This document shows, piece after piece, positions 44,721 through 53,720 of a stretch of DNA of 64,000 nucleotides (its first letter is position 1; each line of letters starts with the position of its first letter). The position numbers and the translations under genes were made by a program. The stretch comes from JAJRRH01 sp047638815 (GTDB lineage: Bacteria; Bacteroidota; Bacteroidia; Flavobacteriales_D; JABDKJ01), in the NCBI GenBank assembly GCA_047638815.1, contig JBLIMR010000008.1, forward strand, positions 1 through 64,000, given 5' to 3'. A model generated the notes under the pieces. The model was not told the origin of the DNA, did not search any database, and saw nothing but the letters and a program-made list of their open reading frames with translations.

Positions 44721-45368
44721 TTATTTCTTCTCTCCTTCTGCGGCAGGTGCGTCACCAGCAGGCGCAGTTCCTTCTGCTCCCTCTGCTCCTTCTGCTCCTT
44801 CTTCTTCTTCTTCATCCTCAACTGCACCCCTAGCCATCTTAACAGCTGCTAGTACTACATTGTCATCCGCAAGTATTTTTATTTTTGGCTCATTGATATC
44901 TCCAACTTTGATGGATTGACCAATTTTTAATGCCTCAATATCTACCACTATTTCATCAGGGAAATTATCAGGCATTCCTTGAATCATGATGGTTCTATTT
45001 GGGGCTCTTAATCCACCACCATTTTTTACACCAATTGAATTCCCTTTTAATCTTACAGGAATTTTCATTTTCATATCCTTACCCTCAACAATTTCTTGAA
45101 AGTCAAAATGAATCACTCTATCCGTTACTGGATGTTGTTGAATGTCCTTAAGAATAGCACCATACTCTGTTCCATCAACATTTATCTTAAATTGGTTTAC
45201 CTTAGGAGTAAAAACAATCTTGTTAATGTCATTCTCCTTAATTTGGATTGACACTTGCTTTTCTCCACCGTAGATTACTCCAGGGACCATTCCCGTTGCT
45301 CTTACACTGGCTGCGTGTGTTTTCCCTACGCTCGTTCTTAACGAGCCGCTCAATTTTACAGCTTTCAT
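44721..45368 (-). CDS. rplY: 50S ribosomal protein L25 (CTC form)
   Basis: Binds 5S rRNA. The 215-residue protein is the two-domain general-stress-type (CTC) form: N-terminal L25 domain (SLRTSVGKTHAASVRATGMVPGV) and C-terminal TL5-like domain (about 100-180). It ends in an acidic, Ala/Gly/Glu-rich tail of about 35 residues with EGAEGAEGAEG repeats, longer than usual. It lies 10 bases after prs. Confidence 0.94.
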   Translation of the reverse strand: MKAVKLSGSLRTSVGKTHAASVRATGMVPGVIYGGEKQVSIQIKENDINKIVFTPKVNQFKINVDGTEYGAILKDIQQHPVTDRVIHFDFQEIVEGKDMKMKIPVRLKGNSIGVKNGGGLRAPNRTIMIQGMPDNFPDEIVVDIEALKIGQSIKVGDINEPKIKILADDNVVLAAVKMARGAVEDEEEEEGAEGAEGAEGTAPAGDAPAAEGEKK

Positions 45369-45378
45369 TATATACTAA

Positions 45379-46317
45379 TTATGTTGTTAAAAAATGTTTG
45401 CTTATCGATTCGTGATTCAATAACCTCTTCATAACATCTGCAAACAATGATGCTGTTGAAATTACTCGTATTTTATCACTTTTTTCTTTTAATGGTATCG
45501 TATTCGTAACGATCAATTCCGTAAGATTGGAATTATTAATTCTTTCATATGCTGGACCTGATAACACTGGGTGTGTTATAAATGCCCTAACAGATTTAGC
45601 GCCTTTATCTAGAAACATATCTGCCGCTTTTGTTAATGTACCAGCGGTATCCACAATATCATCAACCAAAATAACATCCTTACCTTTCACATCACCAATT
45701 ACCGTCATGTTGGCAATTTCATTTGCTACCTTTCTTTGCTTATAAGTAATGGCCAGATCCGTATTTAAATACTTAGAATAAGCATTTGCTCTTTTTGTAC
45801 CTCCTGTATCAGGTGCAGCCATAATTATATTGTCAACATCAAGGTTTTCTTGGATGTATGGCAGAAATATGGTTGAGGCAAAAAGATGATCAACCGGCAC
45901 TTCGAAAAATCCTTGGATTTGGTCCGCATGAAGATCCATAGTTATCACTCTATCAACACCAGCAGCTTCAAGTAAATTTGCGACCAACTTGGCGCCTATT
46001 GCAACTCTTGGTTTATCTTTTCTATCCTGACGAGCGAATCCATAATAAGGTATAACCGCAATAATTCTTTTTGCGGAAGCTCTTTTAGCGGCATCGATCA
46101 TAAGTAATAACTCAAACAAATTTTCCGTAGGTGCAAAGGTCGATTGAACGATAAAAACTTCTTTACCTCGAACAGATTCTTCGAATGATGGCTGGAATTC
46201 ACCGTCACTAAATCTGCTAAGCGTAACTTCACCTAGGGGTATACCTAAATGGTCTGCCATCTCTTGTGCAAAATACACTGAGCAACTACCTGAAAATATT
46301 TTAGCTTCGTCCATCAT
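45379..46317 (-). CDS. prs: Ribose-phosphate pyrophosphokinase
   Basis: Makes PRPP from ribose 5-phosphate and ATP for nucleotide, His and Trp synthesis. The 312-residue protein contains the PRPP-synthase signature DLHADQIQGFFEVPVDHL, the ATP-binding YYGFARQDRKDKPR and the PRPP-binding loop VILVDDIVDTAGTLTKAA. Start at ATG 46317 (a second ATG follows at once). A near-perfect promoter lies about 17 bases upstream. Confidence 0.96.
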   Translation of the reverse strand: MMDEAKIFSGSCSVYFAQEMADHLGIPLGEVTLSRFSDGEFQPSFEESVRGKEVFIVQSTFAPTENLFELLLMIDAAKRASAKRIIAVIPYYGFARQDRKDKPRVAIGAKLVANLLEAAGVDRVITMDLHADQIQGFFEVPVDHLFASTIFLPYIQENLDVDNIIMAAPDTGGTKRANAYSKYLNTDLAITYKQRKVANEIANMTVIGDVKGKDVILVDDIVDTAGTLTKAADMFLDKGAKSVRAFITHPVLSGPAYERINNSNLTELIVTNTIPLKEKSDKIRVISTASLFADVMKRLLNHESISKHFLTT

Positions 46318-46333
46318 TTTTCTAAAAGGGGTG

Positions 46334-46364
46334 CAAATGTACTTATATTCCTATTATTATCAAA
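46334..46364 (-). promoter_or_regulatory. Promoter of prs-rplY
   Basis: On the minus strand: TTTG at the -33 position (46364-46361), a 19-base spacer, then TACATTTG (46341-46334). This is an exact Bacteroidota sigma-A promoter. The start would be near 46327, giving a leader of about 10 bases. Confidence 0.75.
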
Positions 46365-46372
46365 CGAATTGG

Positions 46373-46403
46373 TTGTATAGTAAAAAACAAATAGATAAAT
46401 TCG
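46373..46403 (+). promoter_or_regulatory. Probable promoter of tRNA-Leu
   Basis: TTG (46373-46375), 20 bases, TAAATTCG (46396-46403), 7 of 8 to the consensus. The tRNA would start 64 bases downstream, so a processed leader is expected. It is back to back with the prs promoter. Confidence 0.4.
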
Positions 46404-46466
46404 CACCCTCTTAAAACGGATATGATTACTAATCATGTAATAAATCAACTTTAGGAGACACACAAT

Positions 46467-46548
46467 GCCCGGATGGCGGAATTGGTAGACGCGCACGACT
46501 CAAACTCGTGTATCTTCGGATGTGTGGGTTCGATTCCCACTCCGGGCA
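46467..46548 (+). tRNA. tRNA-Leu (anticodon CAA)
   Basis: Folded by eye: acceptor GCCCGGA/TCCGGGC, anticodon stem CACGA/TCGTG with loop CTCAAAC giving anticodon CAA, a long variable arm, and T-arm GTGGG-TTCGATT-CCCAC; 82 nt. It reads UUG. CCA is not encoded. There is no terminator before the dCMP deaminase gene 58 bases on. Confidence 0.95.
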
Positions 46549-46605
46549 CATTATTTAAGTCTGACGACAGGCAACTTTCACGCTTAAGAAGATCAATATC
46601 GCCAA

Positions 46606-47052
46606 ATGTCTGGAACTATTACCGATGCTCACATAATAAAACAAGAAAGGTACGATAAGGCATACCTTCGTATGGCTAGAGAATGGTCTTTTCTTTCTCA
46701 TTGTGAGAGAAAGAAGGTCGGAGCGATAGTTGTGAAGAATAATATGATCATCTCTGATGGTTACAACGGAACACCATCTGGATTTGATAATTGCTGTGAG
46801 GATGAGGAGAGCTACACCAAATGGTACGTCCTACATGCGGAAGCTAATGCAATAATGAAAATTGCAAGATCAACCAATAATGTTGATGGTGCCACGTTAT
46901 ATATCACTTTATCGCCCTGTAGAGAGTGTAGCAAATTAATACATCAATGCGGTATTAAGAGGCTCGTTTTTATCAATAAGTATAAGGATACGTCAGGGAT
47001 CGATTTTCTTCGTGATGCTGGCGTTGAATTAGTTCAAATAAGTGATTTATGA
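46606..47052 (+). CDS. dCMP/deoxycytidylate deaminase family protein
   Basis: Cytidine deaminase-fold protein of 148 residues. The zinc motifs HAEANAIMK (HAE) and LSPCRECSKLI (PCxxC) are intact, and the opening SFLSHCERKKVGAIVVKNN matches dCMP deaminases (ComEB-like). It probably feeds dUMP for dTMP synthesis; ComEB-type members were named for a competence operon in Bacillus. It overlaps the ctpA start by 4 bases. Confidence 0.9.
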   Translation: MSGTITDAHIIKQERYDKAYLRMAREWSFLSHCERKKVGAIVVKNNMIISDGYNGTPSGFDNCCEDEESYTKWYVLHAEANAIMKIARSTNNVDGATLYITLSPCRECSKLIHQCGIKRLVFINKYKDTSGIDFLRDAGVELVQISDL

Positions 47053-48671
47053 ATCAAAAAAGTAAGACAAGTGTATACTTTCCTATCTTTTTAGCCTTAG
47101 CTATTGCGGTGGGTATGTTGATTGGATTCGGACTTTCTGGTAATCTACCAAACAACCAACTCATCCCTTCAAGAAACAGCTCCAATAAATTTGTCCAGCT
47201 CGTGAAATATGCGGAGCAAGAATATGTAGACACAATTGACACTGAGCCTTTGGTCGAAGAGGCCATTCAACATTTTCTCCAAGAACTTGACCCTCATTCC
47301 TATTACCTTAGCAAAGAGCAGTTGGCGGATGCTACAGAGCCATTGGATGGAAATTTTGAAGGAGTAGGAATAGAATTCAGAATACAAAATGATACACTAA
47401 TGGTTGTAAATCCAGTTGCCGGTGGACCATCAGAAAAAGTTGGAATATTAGCGGGAGATAGAATTGTTGTTGTCGATGGGGATAGTATCTCAGGTCCTGA
47501 GTTGAGTAATAAATTGGTTATGAAACTATTGAAGGGACCCAGAAACACCAAGGTTGATGTGACAGTAGTTCGTAAAAATGCTAAAAAGACATTTGATTTT
47601 ACGATCACCAGAGGGACAATTCCTATCAATAGCCTTCAGGTGGCTTATAACATAGACGCAAATACAGGATATATTAAAATTAGTCGATTTGCCGAAAAAA
47701 CCTATGATGAACTTCTAGAAGCATTAACTAAAATTAGAGCTCAAAATCTAGATAACCTGATCTTAGATTTGAGGAATAATGGTGGGGGTTATCTAAGAAC
47801 AGCCATATCTATATCTGACGAATTTTTGCGTCCTGAGAAAATGATCGTTTATACCGAAGGTAAGGCGCAAGACAGGCAGGAATATTTATCGACACGTATG
47901 GGTAAACTAGATGATATAAACCTAGTCGTTTTAATCAATGAAAACTCTGCTTCAGCATCAGAAATTGTAGCAGGAGCCATTCAAGATAATGATCGAGGTA
48001 CTATTATTGGAAGAAGGTCTTTTGGTAAGGGACTTGTACAAGAGCCAATTCAGTTTAGTGATGGAACGGTTGTGCGCTTAACAATAGCACGATACTACAC
48101 TCCAACGGGAAGGTGTATTCAAAAACCATATGGTGAAGGCATCGATTATGAAGATGATTATGCAGATCGATACAATAGCGGTGAGCTATTTTCTGAAGAT
48201 AGTATTGCTGTGGGTGACACACTAAAATACTACACTCCGGGAGGCAAGGTCGTTTATGGCGGTGGTGGAATAATGCCAGACATTTTTGTTCCAATTGACA
48301 CATCATACACCTCAGACTATTTTTATGCAATTGCTTATCAAGGTTTGATTAATCAGTTTGCATTCGATTATTCAGATAAAAATAGAACGTCAATCTTAAA
48401 AAAATACACCTACGCAGACGACTTTGTGAGCGGTTTTGAAGTTGACGAAACCTTGATGTCTACTTTTATAGATTTCACCAAAGGTCAGGATGTAACATTT
48501 GACGAGGAAGGATACGCATCGAGCAAGAACGAGCTAAAAAGTCGATTAAAGGCTAATATAGCTCGAGATTTTTGGCAAGATGAAGGGTATTATAAATGCA
48601 TTCTCAAAAGTGATCCCGTATTGCTTAAAACTTTGGAATACTTCAAAAATCCTGCAATAGCGAATAAATAA
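47049..48671 (+). CDS. S41-family C-terminal processing peptidase (CtpA), copy 1
   Basis: PDZ-containing serine protease, 540 residues, anchored by one N-terminal TM (about 9-29). The PDZ domain (about 95-170) contains VVNPVAGGPSEKVGILAGD; the catalytic pair is Ser302 in ENSASASEI and Lys327 in SFGKGLVQ. It acts in the periplasm on C-termini of envelope proteins. It overlaps the deaminase gene as ATGA, so translation is coupled. Confidence 0.92.
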   Translation: MNQKSKTSVYFPIFLALAIAVGMLIGFGLSGNLPNNQLIPSRNSSNKFVQLVKYAEQEYVDTIDTEPLVEEAIQHFLQELDPHSYYLSKEQLADATEPLDGNFEGVGIEFRIQNDTLMVVNPVAGGPSEKVGILAGDRIVVVDGDSISGPELSNKLVMKLLKGPRNTKVDVTVVRKNAKKTFDFTITRGTIPINSLQVAYNIDANTGYIKISRFAEKTYDELLEALTKIRAQNLDNLILDLRNNGGGYLRTAISISDEFLRPEKMIVYTEGKAQDRQEYLSTRMGKLDDINLVVLINENSASASEIVAGAIQDNDRGTIIGRRSFGKGLVQEPIQFSDGTVVRLTIARYYTPTGRCIQKPYGEGIDYEDDYADRYNSGELFSEDSIAVGDTLKYYTPGGKVVYGGGGIMPDIFVPIDTSYTSDYFYAIAYQGLINQFAFDYSDKNRTSILKKYTYADDFVSGFEVDETLMSTFIDFTKGQDVTFDEEGYASSKNELKSRLKANIARDFWQDEGYYKCILKSDPVLLKTLEYFKNPAIANK

Positions 48672-48746
48672 AATCTTATTCGTCAGCTCCTTGGGCAGCT
48701 GTCTTCAATCTTTAATCCTGGCATAAGAGGAAACAACGATAATATG

Positions 48747-48754
48747 TATCTTTG
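48747..48754 (+). promoter_or_regulatory. Promoter -7 box of the superoxide dismutase gene
   Basis: TATCTTTG, a perfect TAnnTTTG match 27 bases before the ATG at 48782. No convincing -33 TTG is present. Confidence 0.55.
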
Positions 48755-48781
48755 TAATCGAAAATTTTAAATCATTTAATA

Positions 48782-49390
48782 ATGGCATTCAAATTACCAG
48801 AACTTCCATATGCACATGATGCATTGGAACCAAATATAGACGCAAGAACCATGGAAATACACCATGGTAAACATCATAATGGATATACTACAAAACTAAA
48901 CGCAGCAATTGATGGTACTGACCTCGATGGTAAAAGTATCAGAGATATATTGACAGGATTAAATATGGATAATGGCGCTGTTAGAAATAACGGTGGTGGT
49001 TATTTTAACCATGATCTTTTTTGGAAAGTGATGTCACCAAATGGTGGCGGAGAACCTTCGGGTGATCTAGCTGGTGCAATCAATGACGCATTTGGTTCTT
49101 TTGAAGAGTTCAAAACAGCTTTTTCAACAGCTGCTGGAACAAGATTTGGTTCAGGTTGGGCTTGGTTGTGTGTTCATGCAGGTGGAAAAGTTGAGGTTTG
49201 TTCTACACCAAACCAGGACAACCCATTGATGCCAGGCATCGGTTGCGGTGGTCAGCCAATCTTAGGGCTTGATGTGTGGGAACATGCATACTACTTAAAC
49301 TACCAAAACAGAAGACCTGATTACGTATCAGCATTCTTCAACGTTATCAATTGGGATGAGGTGAGTAAAAGATATAACGAAGGGAAGTAA
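48782..49390 (+). CDS. Iron/manganese superoxide dismutase
   Basis: Converts superoxide to peroxide and oxygen. The 202-residue protein has no signal peptide, so it is cytoplasmic. Metal ligands are His27 (MEIHHGKHH), His77 (GGYFNHDLFW), Asp164 and His168 (DVWEHAYYLNYQN). Length and motifs fit the Fe/Mn family; the metal cannot be assigned with certainty from sequence. It stands alone with its own promoter and a two-way terminator. Confidence 0.95.
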   Translation: MAFKLPELPYAHDALEPNIDARTMEIHHGKHHNGYTTKLNAAIDGTDLDGKSIRDILTGLNMDNGAVRNNGGGYFNHDLFWKVMSPNGGGEPSGDLAGAINDAFGSFEEFKTAFSTAAGTRFGSGWAWLCVHAGGKVEVCSTPNQDNPLMPGIGCGGQPILGLDVWEHAYYLNYQNRRPDYVSAFFNVINWDEVSKRYNEGK

Positions 49391-49409
49391 TTCTCTTTGA
49401 ACATTGAAT

Positions 49410-49437
49410 AAAAAAGAGGCTCTAGAGCCTCTTTTTT
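49410..49437. terminator. Bidirectional terminator between superoxide dismutase and acyl-CoA dehydrogenase genes
   Basis: A perfect 14-bp inverted repeat, A6-GAGGCTCT/AGAGCCTC-T6, flanked by T-run or A-run on each side, so it can stop transcription on both strands. Both genes end within 25 bases of it. Confidence 0.88.
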
Positions 49438-49459
49438 GTTTCTTAATAATTTCGTCTTT

Positions 49460-50638
49460 CTACTTAAAAGCATTCTCTCCAGTAATATCCATTCCTGTAA
49501 TCAACAGGTGAATATCATGCGTTCCTTCATAAGTAATAACACTTTCAAGGTTCATCATATGACGCATAATGCTAAACTCATTGGTAATACCCATAGCTCC
49601 GTGAATTTGCCTCGCTTCTCTAGCTATCTTAAGTGCCATATCCACATTATTTCTTTTAGCCATTGAAATTTGTGCAGAAGTCGCTCTACCATCATTTCTC
49701 AATTGACCCAAACGGAATGTTAACAGCTGAGCCTTGGTAATCTCAGTAATCATTTCAGCGAGTTTCTTCTGTTGGAGTTGGAACGCTGCAATAGGTTTAC
49801 CAAATTGAATTCTTTCTTTTGAATATCTTAATGCTGAATCATAACAATCTAGAGCAGCACCGATTGCGCCCCACGCGATTCCGTATCTTGCTGAATCCAA
49901 ACATTTAAGGGGGGCGCCAAGACCCGTCTTACCAGTCAATAAATTTTCCTTAGGAACTTTTACATTATCAAAAACCAACTCTCCGGTGTTTGATGCTCTT
50001 AATGACCATTTACCATGAGTTTCTGGTGTTGTAAATCCTTCCATTCCCCTTTCAACAACAATACCATGAATCCTTCCTTCTTCGTTTTTAGCCCAAACAA
50101 CAGCAACGTCACAAAATGGAGAATTTGAAATCCACATCTTAGCCCCATTCAATAGGTAATGATCGCCTTTGTCCACAAAATTAGTCACCATGCCGCCAGG
50201 ATTAGATCCATGATCTGGTTCTGTCAATCCAAAACTACCAATCCACTCTCCGGAAGCTAATTTTGGCAAATATTTCATTCTTTGCTCTTCATTACCAAAT
50301 TGCCATATTGGGTACATCACCAAAGAGGATTGAACAGACGAGGTAGATCGTAATCCAGAATCACATCTCTCTAACTCTTGCATGATCAAGCCATAAGATA
50401 TCTGATCCAATCCGGCACCACCATATTCCTCAGGGATATATGGTCCAAATCCACCGATTGCTGCAAGTCCAGGGATTACTTGTCTTGGAAAGGTTCCTTT
50501 CTCGAAATATTCTTCAATAATCGGAGACATTTCACTCTTTACCCATGCTCTTGCGCTATCTCGAATTAGCTTATGCTCATCCGTTAGCAACTCATCCATC
50601 ATATAGTAATCGTGTCCTTGGTACAAATCTGTTCTCAT
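49460..50638 (-). CDS. Acyl-CoA dehydrogenase, glutaryl-CoA dehydrogenase type
   Basis: FAD enzyme of 392 residues. Family motifs: FGLTEPDHGSNPGGM (flavin-binding), PIAAFQLQQKKLAEM, and the catalytic region VITYEGTHDIHLLITG with the active Glu. The YEGTHDIH form points to the glutaryl-CoA dehydrogenase branch, but substrate assignment is not certain. Start at ATG 50638. The longer frame to 50692 begins at a TTG that is the promoter -33 element, so it cannot be the true start. Confidence 0.9.
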   Translation of the reverse strand: MRTDLYQGHDYYMMDELLTDEHKLIRDSARAWVKSEMSPIIEEYFEKGTFPRQVIPGLAAIGGFGPYIPEEYGGAGLDQISYGLIMQELERCDSGLRSTSSVQSSLVMYPIWQFGNEEQRMKYLPKLASGEWIGSFGLTEPDHGSNPGGMVTNFVDKGDHYLLNGAKMWISNSPFCDVAVVWAKNEEGRIHGIVVERGMEGFTTPETHGKWSLRASNTGELVFDNVKVPKENLLTGKTGLGAPLKCLDSARYGIAWGAIGAALDCYDSALRYSKERIQFGKPIAAFQLQQKKLAEMITEITKAQLLTFRLGQLRNDGRATSAQISMAKRNNVDMALKIAREARQIHGAMGITNEFSIMRHMMNLESVITYEGTHDIHLLITGMDITGENAFK

Positions 50639-50662
50639 GATATTGTTATTTTTTTGAAGGCA

Positions 50663-50692
50663 CAAAGTTATTGAATAATGCTTGTTGTACAA
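50663..50692 (-). promoter_or_regulatory. Promoter of the acyl-CoA dehydrogenase gene
   Basis: On the minus strand: TTG (50692-50690), 19 bases, TAACTTTG (50670-50663). Exact Bacteroidota promoter, with a predicted leader of about 20 bases to ATG 50638. Confidence 0.75.
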
Positions 50693-50866
50693 TCATTTGG
50701 TTTGAAATAACAACAGTTTATTGTTATGATCATTGCAATGCCATTTTAATTCAGGGCAATAACGGTAAACACTACCCATCCTTTTCCAAGAAGCGAATGC
50801 TGAATAATTAGTTTTTAATGCTATTTCGATGACATATTTTAGTTTATTTTGCATAAAATATTTGCC

Positions 50867-51544
50867 TTGGAAGCTGAGATATTAAATGAGTATATTGTGG
50901 GTCAACCATGGATGATTGGGGTAATCTTGATTTCCTTAACCTTATTGGCTATTGTTAGATTCTCTCATAATAAAATCCAAACCTTATACCTTAAATCATT
51001 GTTGTCCAACACCTTATCGGGTGATTTTTTGAATGAAGAAAATGTACTTTCTCATCGGGCATCAATAGTCTTGCTCACCAACACTGGTGTTTTCTTATCC
51101 TTATTGACCATAGTTTTCAGTAGCAACCATCTTCCAGGAATATTGGGCAAGGTAAGTATTGGCTCATTCTTCCTAACCTTTATGGTGATAGCATTATTTT
51201 TTATCGCCAAGTCTGTGTTGCAGTCAGGATTCAAGGTTTTATTCGAGGAAGATTTTGGCGTGAAGGAATACGTTCTTAACGTGAGCTTCGCCACAATGTT
51301 TTTAGGTATCGTTTTGATTCCTATTACTCTGATGGCTCTATTTATGTCAAAAGAACATCATCCCGCATTATTTAAGGTCACGATTTGTTTTATTTTATTG
51401 GTACAGGCTTTCAAATTGTTCAAAGGATCTTTAATTGCCTTAAAGTATAAGGTTAATATATTCTATTTTATTTTATACCTTTGCTGCTTCGAACTCATAC
51501 CAATACTGGTACTGATAAAGGAAGTATTTTTAAACCCACGATGA
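50867..51544 (+). CDS. DUF4271 membrane protein
   Basis: Uncharacterised inner membrane protein, 225 residues, with about six hydrophobic helices and a charged cytoplasmic loop (about 55-65). DUF4271 genes often sit directly upstream of hemD in Bacteroidota, as here (6-base gap). The start is uncertain: a TTG at 50849 lies inside a TATTTTGC promoter-like box (50845-50852), so I use the next TTG at 50867 (ME-AEILNEY); the first ATG is 50912, inside the first helix. Confidence 0.75.
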   Translation: MEAEILNEYIVGQPWMIGVILISLTLLAIVRFSHNKIQTLYLKSLLSNTLSGDFLNEENVLSHRASIVLLTNTGVFLSLLTIVFSSNHLPGILGKVSIGSFFLTFMVIALFFIAKSVLQSGFKVLFEEDFGVKEYVLNVSFATMFLGIVLIPITLMALFMSKEHHPALFKVTICFILLVQAFKLFKGSLIALKYKVNIFYFILYLCCFELIPILVLIKEVFLNPR

Positions 51545-51550
51545 TAATTT

Positions 51551-52312
51551 ATGGAAATTAATAGGGTAAAGACAATTCTGGTTTCTCAACCCGAACCCCC
51601 ATCAGATAAATCACCTTACACCGGTCTTTCCAAAAAGCATAAAGTTCAAGTTGATTTTAGACCTTTTGTTCATGTTGAAGGTGTGGATGCATCTGAGTTT
51701 AGAAAGCAGAAGGTTCATATTTTAGAACACACTGCTATTATTTTCACAAGCCGTTACGCGGTGGATCATTTCTTTAGATTGTGTAAAGAAACCCGTGTAA
51801 ATGTGCCTGAAACAATGAAATACTTTTGCATGTCGGAAGCTGTTGCTTACTACTTGCAAAATTATATTCCTTTCCGGAAAAGAAAGATTTTCATTGGTAA
51901 GTTAAGGTTTGTCGACTTGGTTGAGTTGATTAAAAAGCATAGACAAGAGAATTTTCTATTACCCGTATCAGATATCTATAAAGAATCGATGCCCAAGCTG
52001 TTGAATGACAATGGTATAAAATATACTATTTCCATTTTTTACAAAACCGTAGCGAGTGATTTGTCGGATTTAACAGATATCACCTATGATATTTTAGTGT
52101 TCTTTAGTCCTTCTGGAATTGTTTCTTTGTTAAAGAATTTCACGGATTTTAAGCAAAATGACACGAGAATTGCGGCATTTGGTAAAACCACAGCAGACTC
52201 AATTAAAGATCATAAATTAAAGCTTAACATTCCTGCTCCAACTCCCGAATGTCCTTCAATGATAAAGGCATTAGATGAATACATTACGGAAGCCAACAAG
52301 AGAAGAAGGTAG
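51551..52312 (+). CDS. hemD: Uroporphyrinogen-III synthase
   Basis: Closes hydroxymethylbilane to uroporphyrinogen III in haem synthesis. The 253-residue protein has the HemD fold: VKTILVSQPEPP at the start, FTSRYAVDHFFRL, and DILVFFSPSGIVSLL plus AAFGKTTADSIKDHKL in the second domain. The family is weakly conserved, but these positions and the gene pair with DUF4271 support the call. It converges with the metzincin gene. Confidence 0.88.
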   Translation: MEINRVKTILVSQPEPPSDKSPYTGLSKKHKVQVDFRPFVHVEGVDASEFRKQKVHILEHTAIIFTSRYAVDHFFRLCKETRVNVPETMKYFCMSEAVAYYLQNYIPFRKRKIFIGKLRFVDLVELIKKHRQENFLLPVSDIYKESMPKLLNDNGIKYTISIFYKTVASDLSDLTDITYDILVFFSPSGIVSLLKNFTDFKQNDTRIAAFGKTTADSIKDHKLKLNIPAPTPECPSMIKALDEYITEANKRRR

Positions 52313-52324
52313 ATCTGGAATTAG

Positions 52325-53626
52325 TTAGCGCTTTATTTTTTTCCTAGACACTTTCTCGTGACCAAACATATTTGATAGATTGATTATGGCGTCTTTTGAT
52401 GCATCGTGTTTAAGAAAACGAAAGCACCTTTTATTGACGATCAATTCCACTCCTTGCCAAGTTTGATTCTTCACTGGGTTAACTGTTCCTAAAGTTAAAT
52501 CCAACCTAGCTCCTGGTTCTAGAATAATTTTAGTCTCTGGAGACATAACCATGTTACAACTCACTGTTAAGGTTGTGCCAGCCTTCACTATTATATCTTC
52601 ATATACTTTATAATCTAAATCGACATTGAAGTCCTCAGAAATAACCCATGGGACAGGTGAATACACTTCCTCACTTAGAAAATCACGTATGTTAGACATC
52701 CTCATGTTTTTGTGCATTTTACCAATTTCTGTAGGTGGGAAGAAATTTCTAGGCGATTTGCTTTTTTGATTCATAATCGCATTAAAACACTTGTTTATCC
52801 CATGATGTTCATTGGAGTGCATGAGGCCCATACTATGACCCAACTCATGCGCCATTCCGCTGCCAATGCTACTCCAAAACCAATAATATATACCTGATTC
52901 CCAGGTGTGCTTTTTAGGATTAACTATGGTGTCATTAACAACAAAATTCTTCATCCTAAACATTTTTATCGTCTTATTGGGCATGCTAACCTTGGATGAT
53001 CTCACCAATTTTCTTCTAGATGGCAATTGCGAACAGGCATTTATGTACCTGTAATCAAAGAGGCTATCTCTTAACTCCACCTCATTGGTATATCCGACCA
53101 AAGAGTTTGGGAAATAGATGTTTATGCTATTGGTGTATCTTGGATCATTAAATATTAAAGTATCCACTTTGTTGATAAACCAATCTTTATCATTGGGACA
53201 CATGCTGCCATTATCTATGTTCCAAACATCATCATCTTGTATTTCAATGATTTCGTTTAATTTAAATCTGATTTTAGAATCAGGTATAAAGTCCTCACCC
53301 TTGTAACATAAGCTCGATTTAGGATCCTTTATGTATGCAAATTTGTCATTTATCTTCTTCAATGTTCTTTTCACAAAGTCCATATGTTCTGGATTGTTCT
53401 TAGAAAACCCACAGCACCCATTATCTCTTTGAAGAAATATGTAATTAACTTTTAAGGTGAGAATCGGAAAGTCGTCCACGGGTATATAGGCGCTATTATC
53501 CTTGTATAGCTCAGAACTCTTATTACAATGATTAATTTCTGTTACTTGCGCATGGCTGACTTGAAAAGTGAGAATTGAAAGTAAAAGTATGGTGTGTTTC
53601 ATTCCTTCAGTTATAGTAGATTTCAT
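52325..53626 (-). CDS. Secreted metzincin-type zinc metallopeptidase
   Basis: 433-residue exported protease. Signal peptide MKHTILLLSILTFQVSHAQ from the second ATG (53605); the first ATG (53626) adds 7 residues. The zinc motif HELGHSMGLMH (His260, His264, His270 with Glu261) fits HExxHxxGxxH, and Met285 in FNAIMNQ is a good Met-turn. After about residue 340 a short beta-solenoid (TLTVSCNMVMSPETKIILE) follows, but there is no T9SS sorting domain; the protein ends in a basic tail. Related to matrixin or pappalysin-like enzymes, subfamily unclear. Confidence 0.8.
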   Translation of the reverse strand: MKSTITEGMKHTILLLSILTFQVSHAQVTEINHCNKSSELYKDNSAYIPVDDFPILTLKVNYIFLQRDNGCCGFSKNNPEHMDFVKRTLKKINDKFAYIKDPKSSLCYKGEDFIPDSKIRFKLNEIIEIQDDDVWNIDNGSMCPNDKDWFINKVDTLIFNDPRYTNSINIYFPNSLVGYTNEVELRDSLFDYRYINACSQLPSRRKLVRSSKVSMPNKTIKMFRMKNFVVNDTIVNPKKHTWESGIYYWFWSSIGSGMAHELGHSMGLMHSNEHHGINKCFNAIMNQKSKSPRNFFPPTEIGKMHKNMRMSNIRDFLSEEVYSPVPWVISEDFNVDLDYKVYEDIIVKAGTTLTVSCNMVMSPETKIILEPGARLDLTLGTVNPVKNQTWQGVELIVNKRCFRFLKHDASKDAIINLSNMFGHEKVSRKKIKR

Positions 53627-53662
53627 TTTTGAAGCACAACAAATTATATGCCATCCATTTAT

Positions 53663-53695
53663 ATTGGCCTAAAGTTAAACTATCTTGTACTTTTG
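53663..53695 (+). promoter_or_regulatory. Promoter of rnpA-ctpA
   Basis: ATTG (53663-53666), 21 bases, TACTTTTG (53688-53695). Good match to both elements. The start near 53702 leaves about 19 bases before the rnpA GTG. Confidence 0.6.
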
Positions 53696-53720
53696 AGATT
53701 AAATAACATTCAACAAACAG

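Noticed and set aside
44721..44830. Repeated GAAGGAGCAGAAGGAGCA-like DNA at the end of rplY, first seen as a possible tandem repeat element
   Set aside because: It is simply the codons of the Glu-Gly-Ala-rich protein tail and stays in frame.
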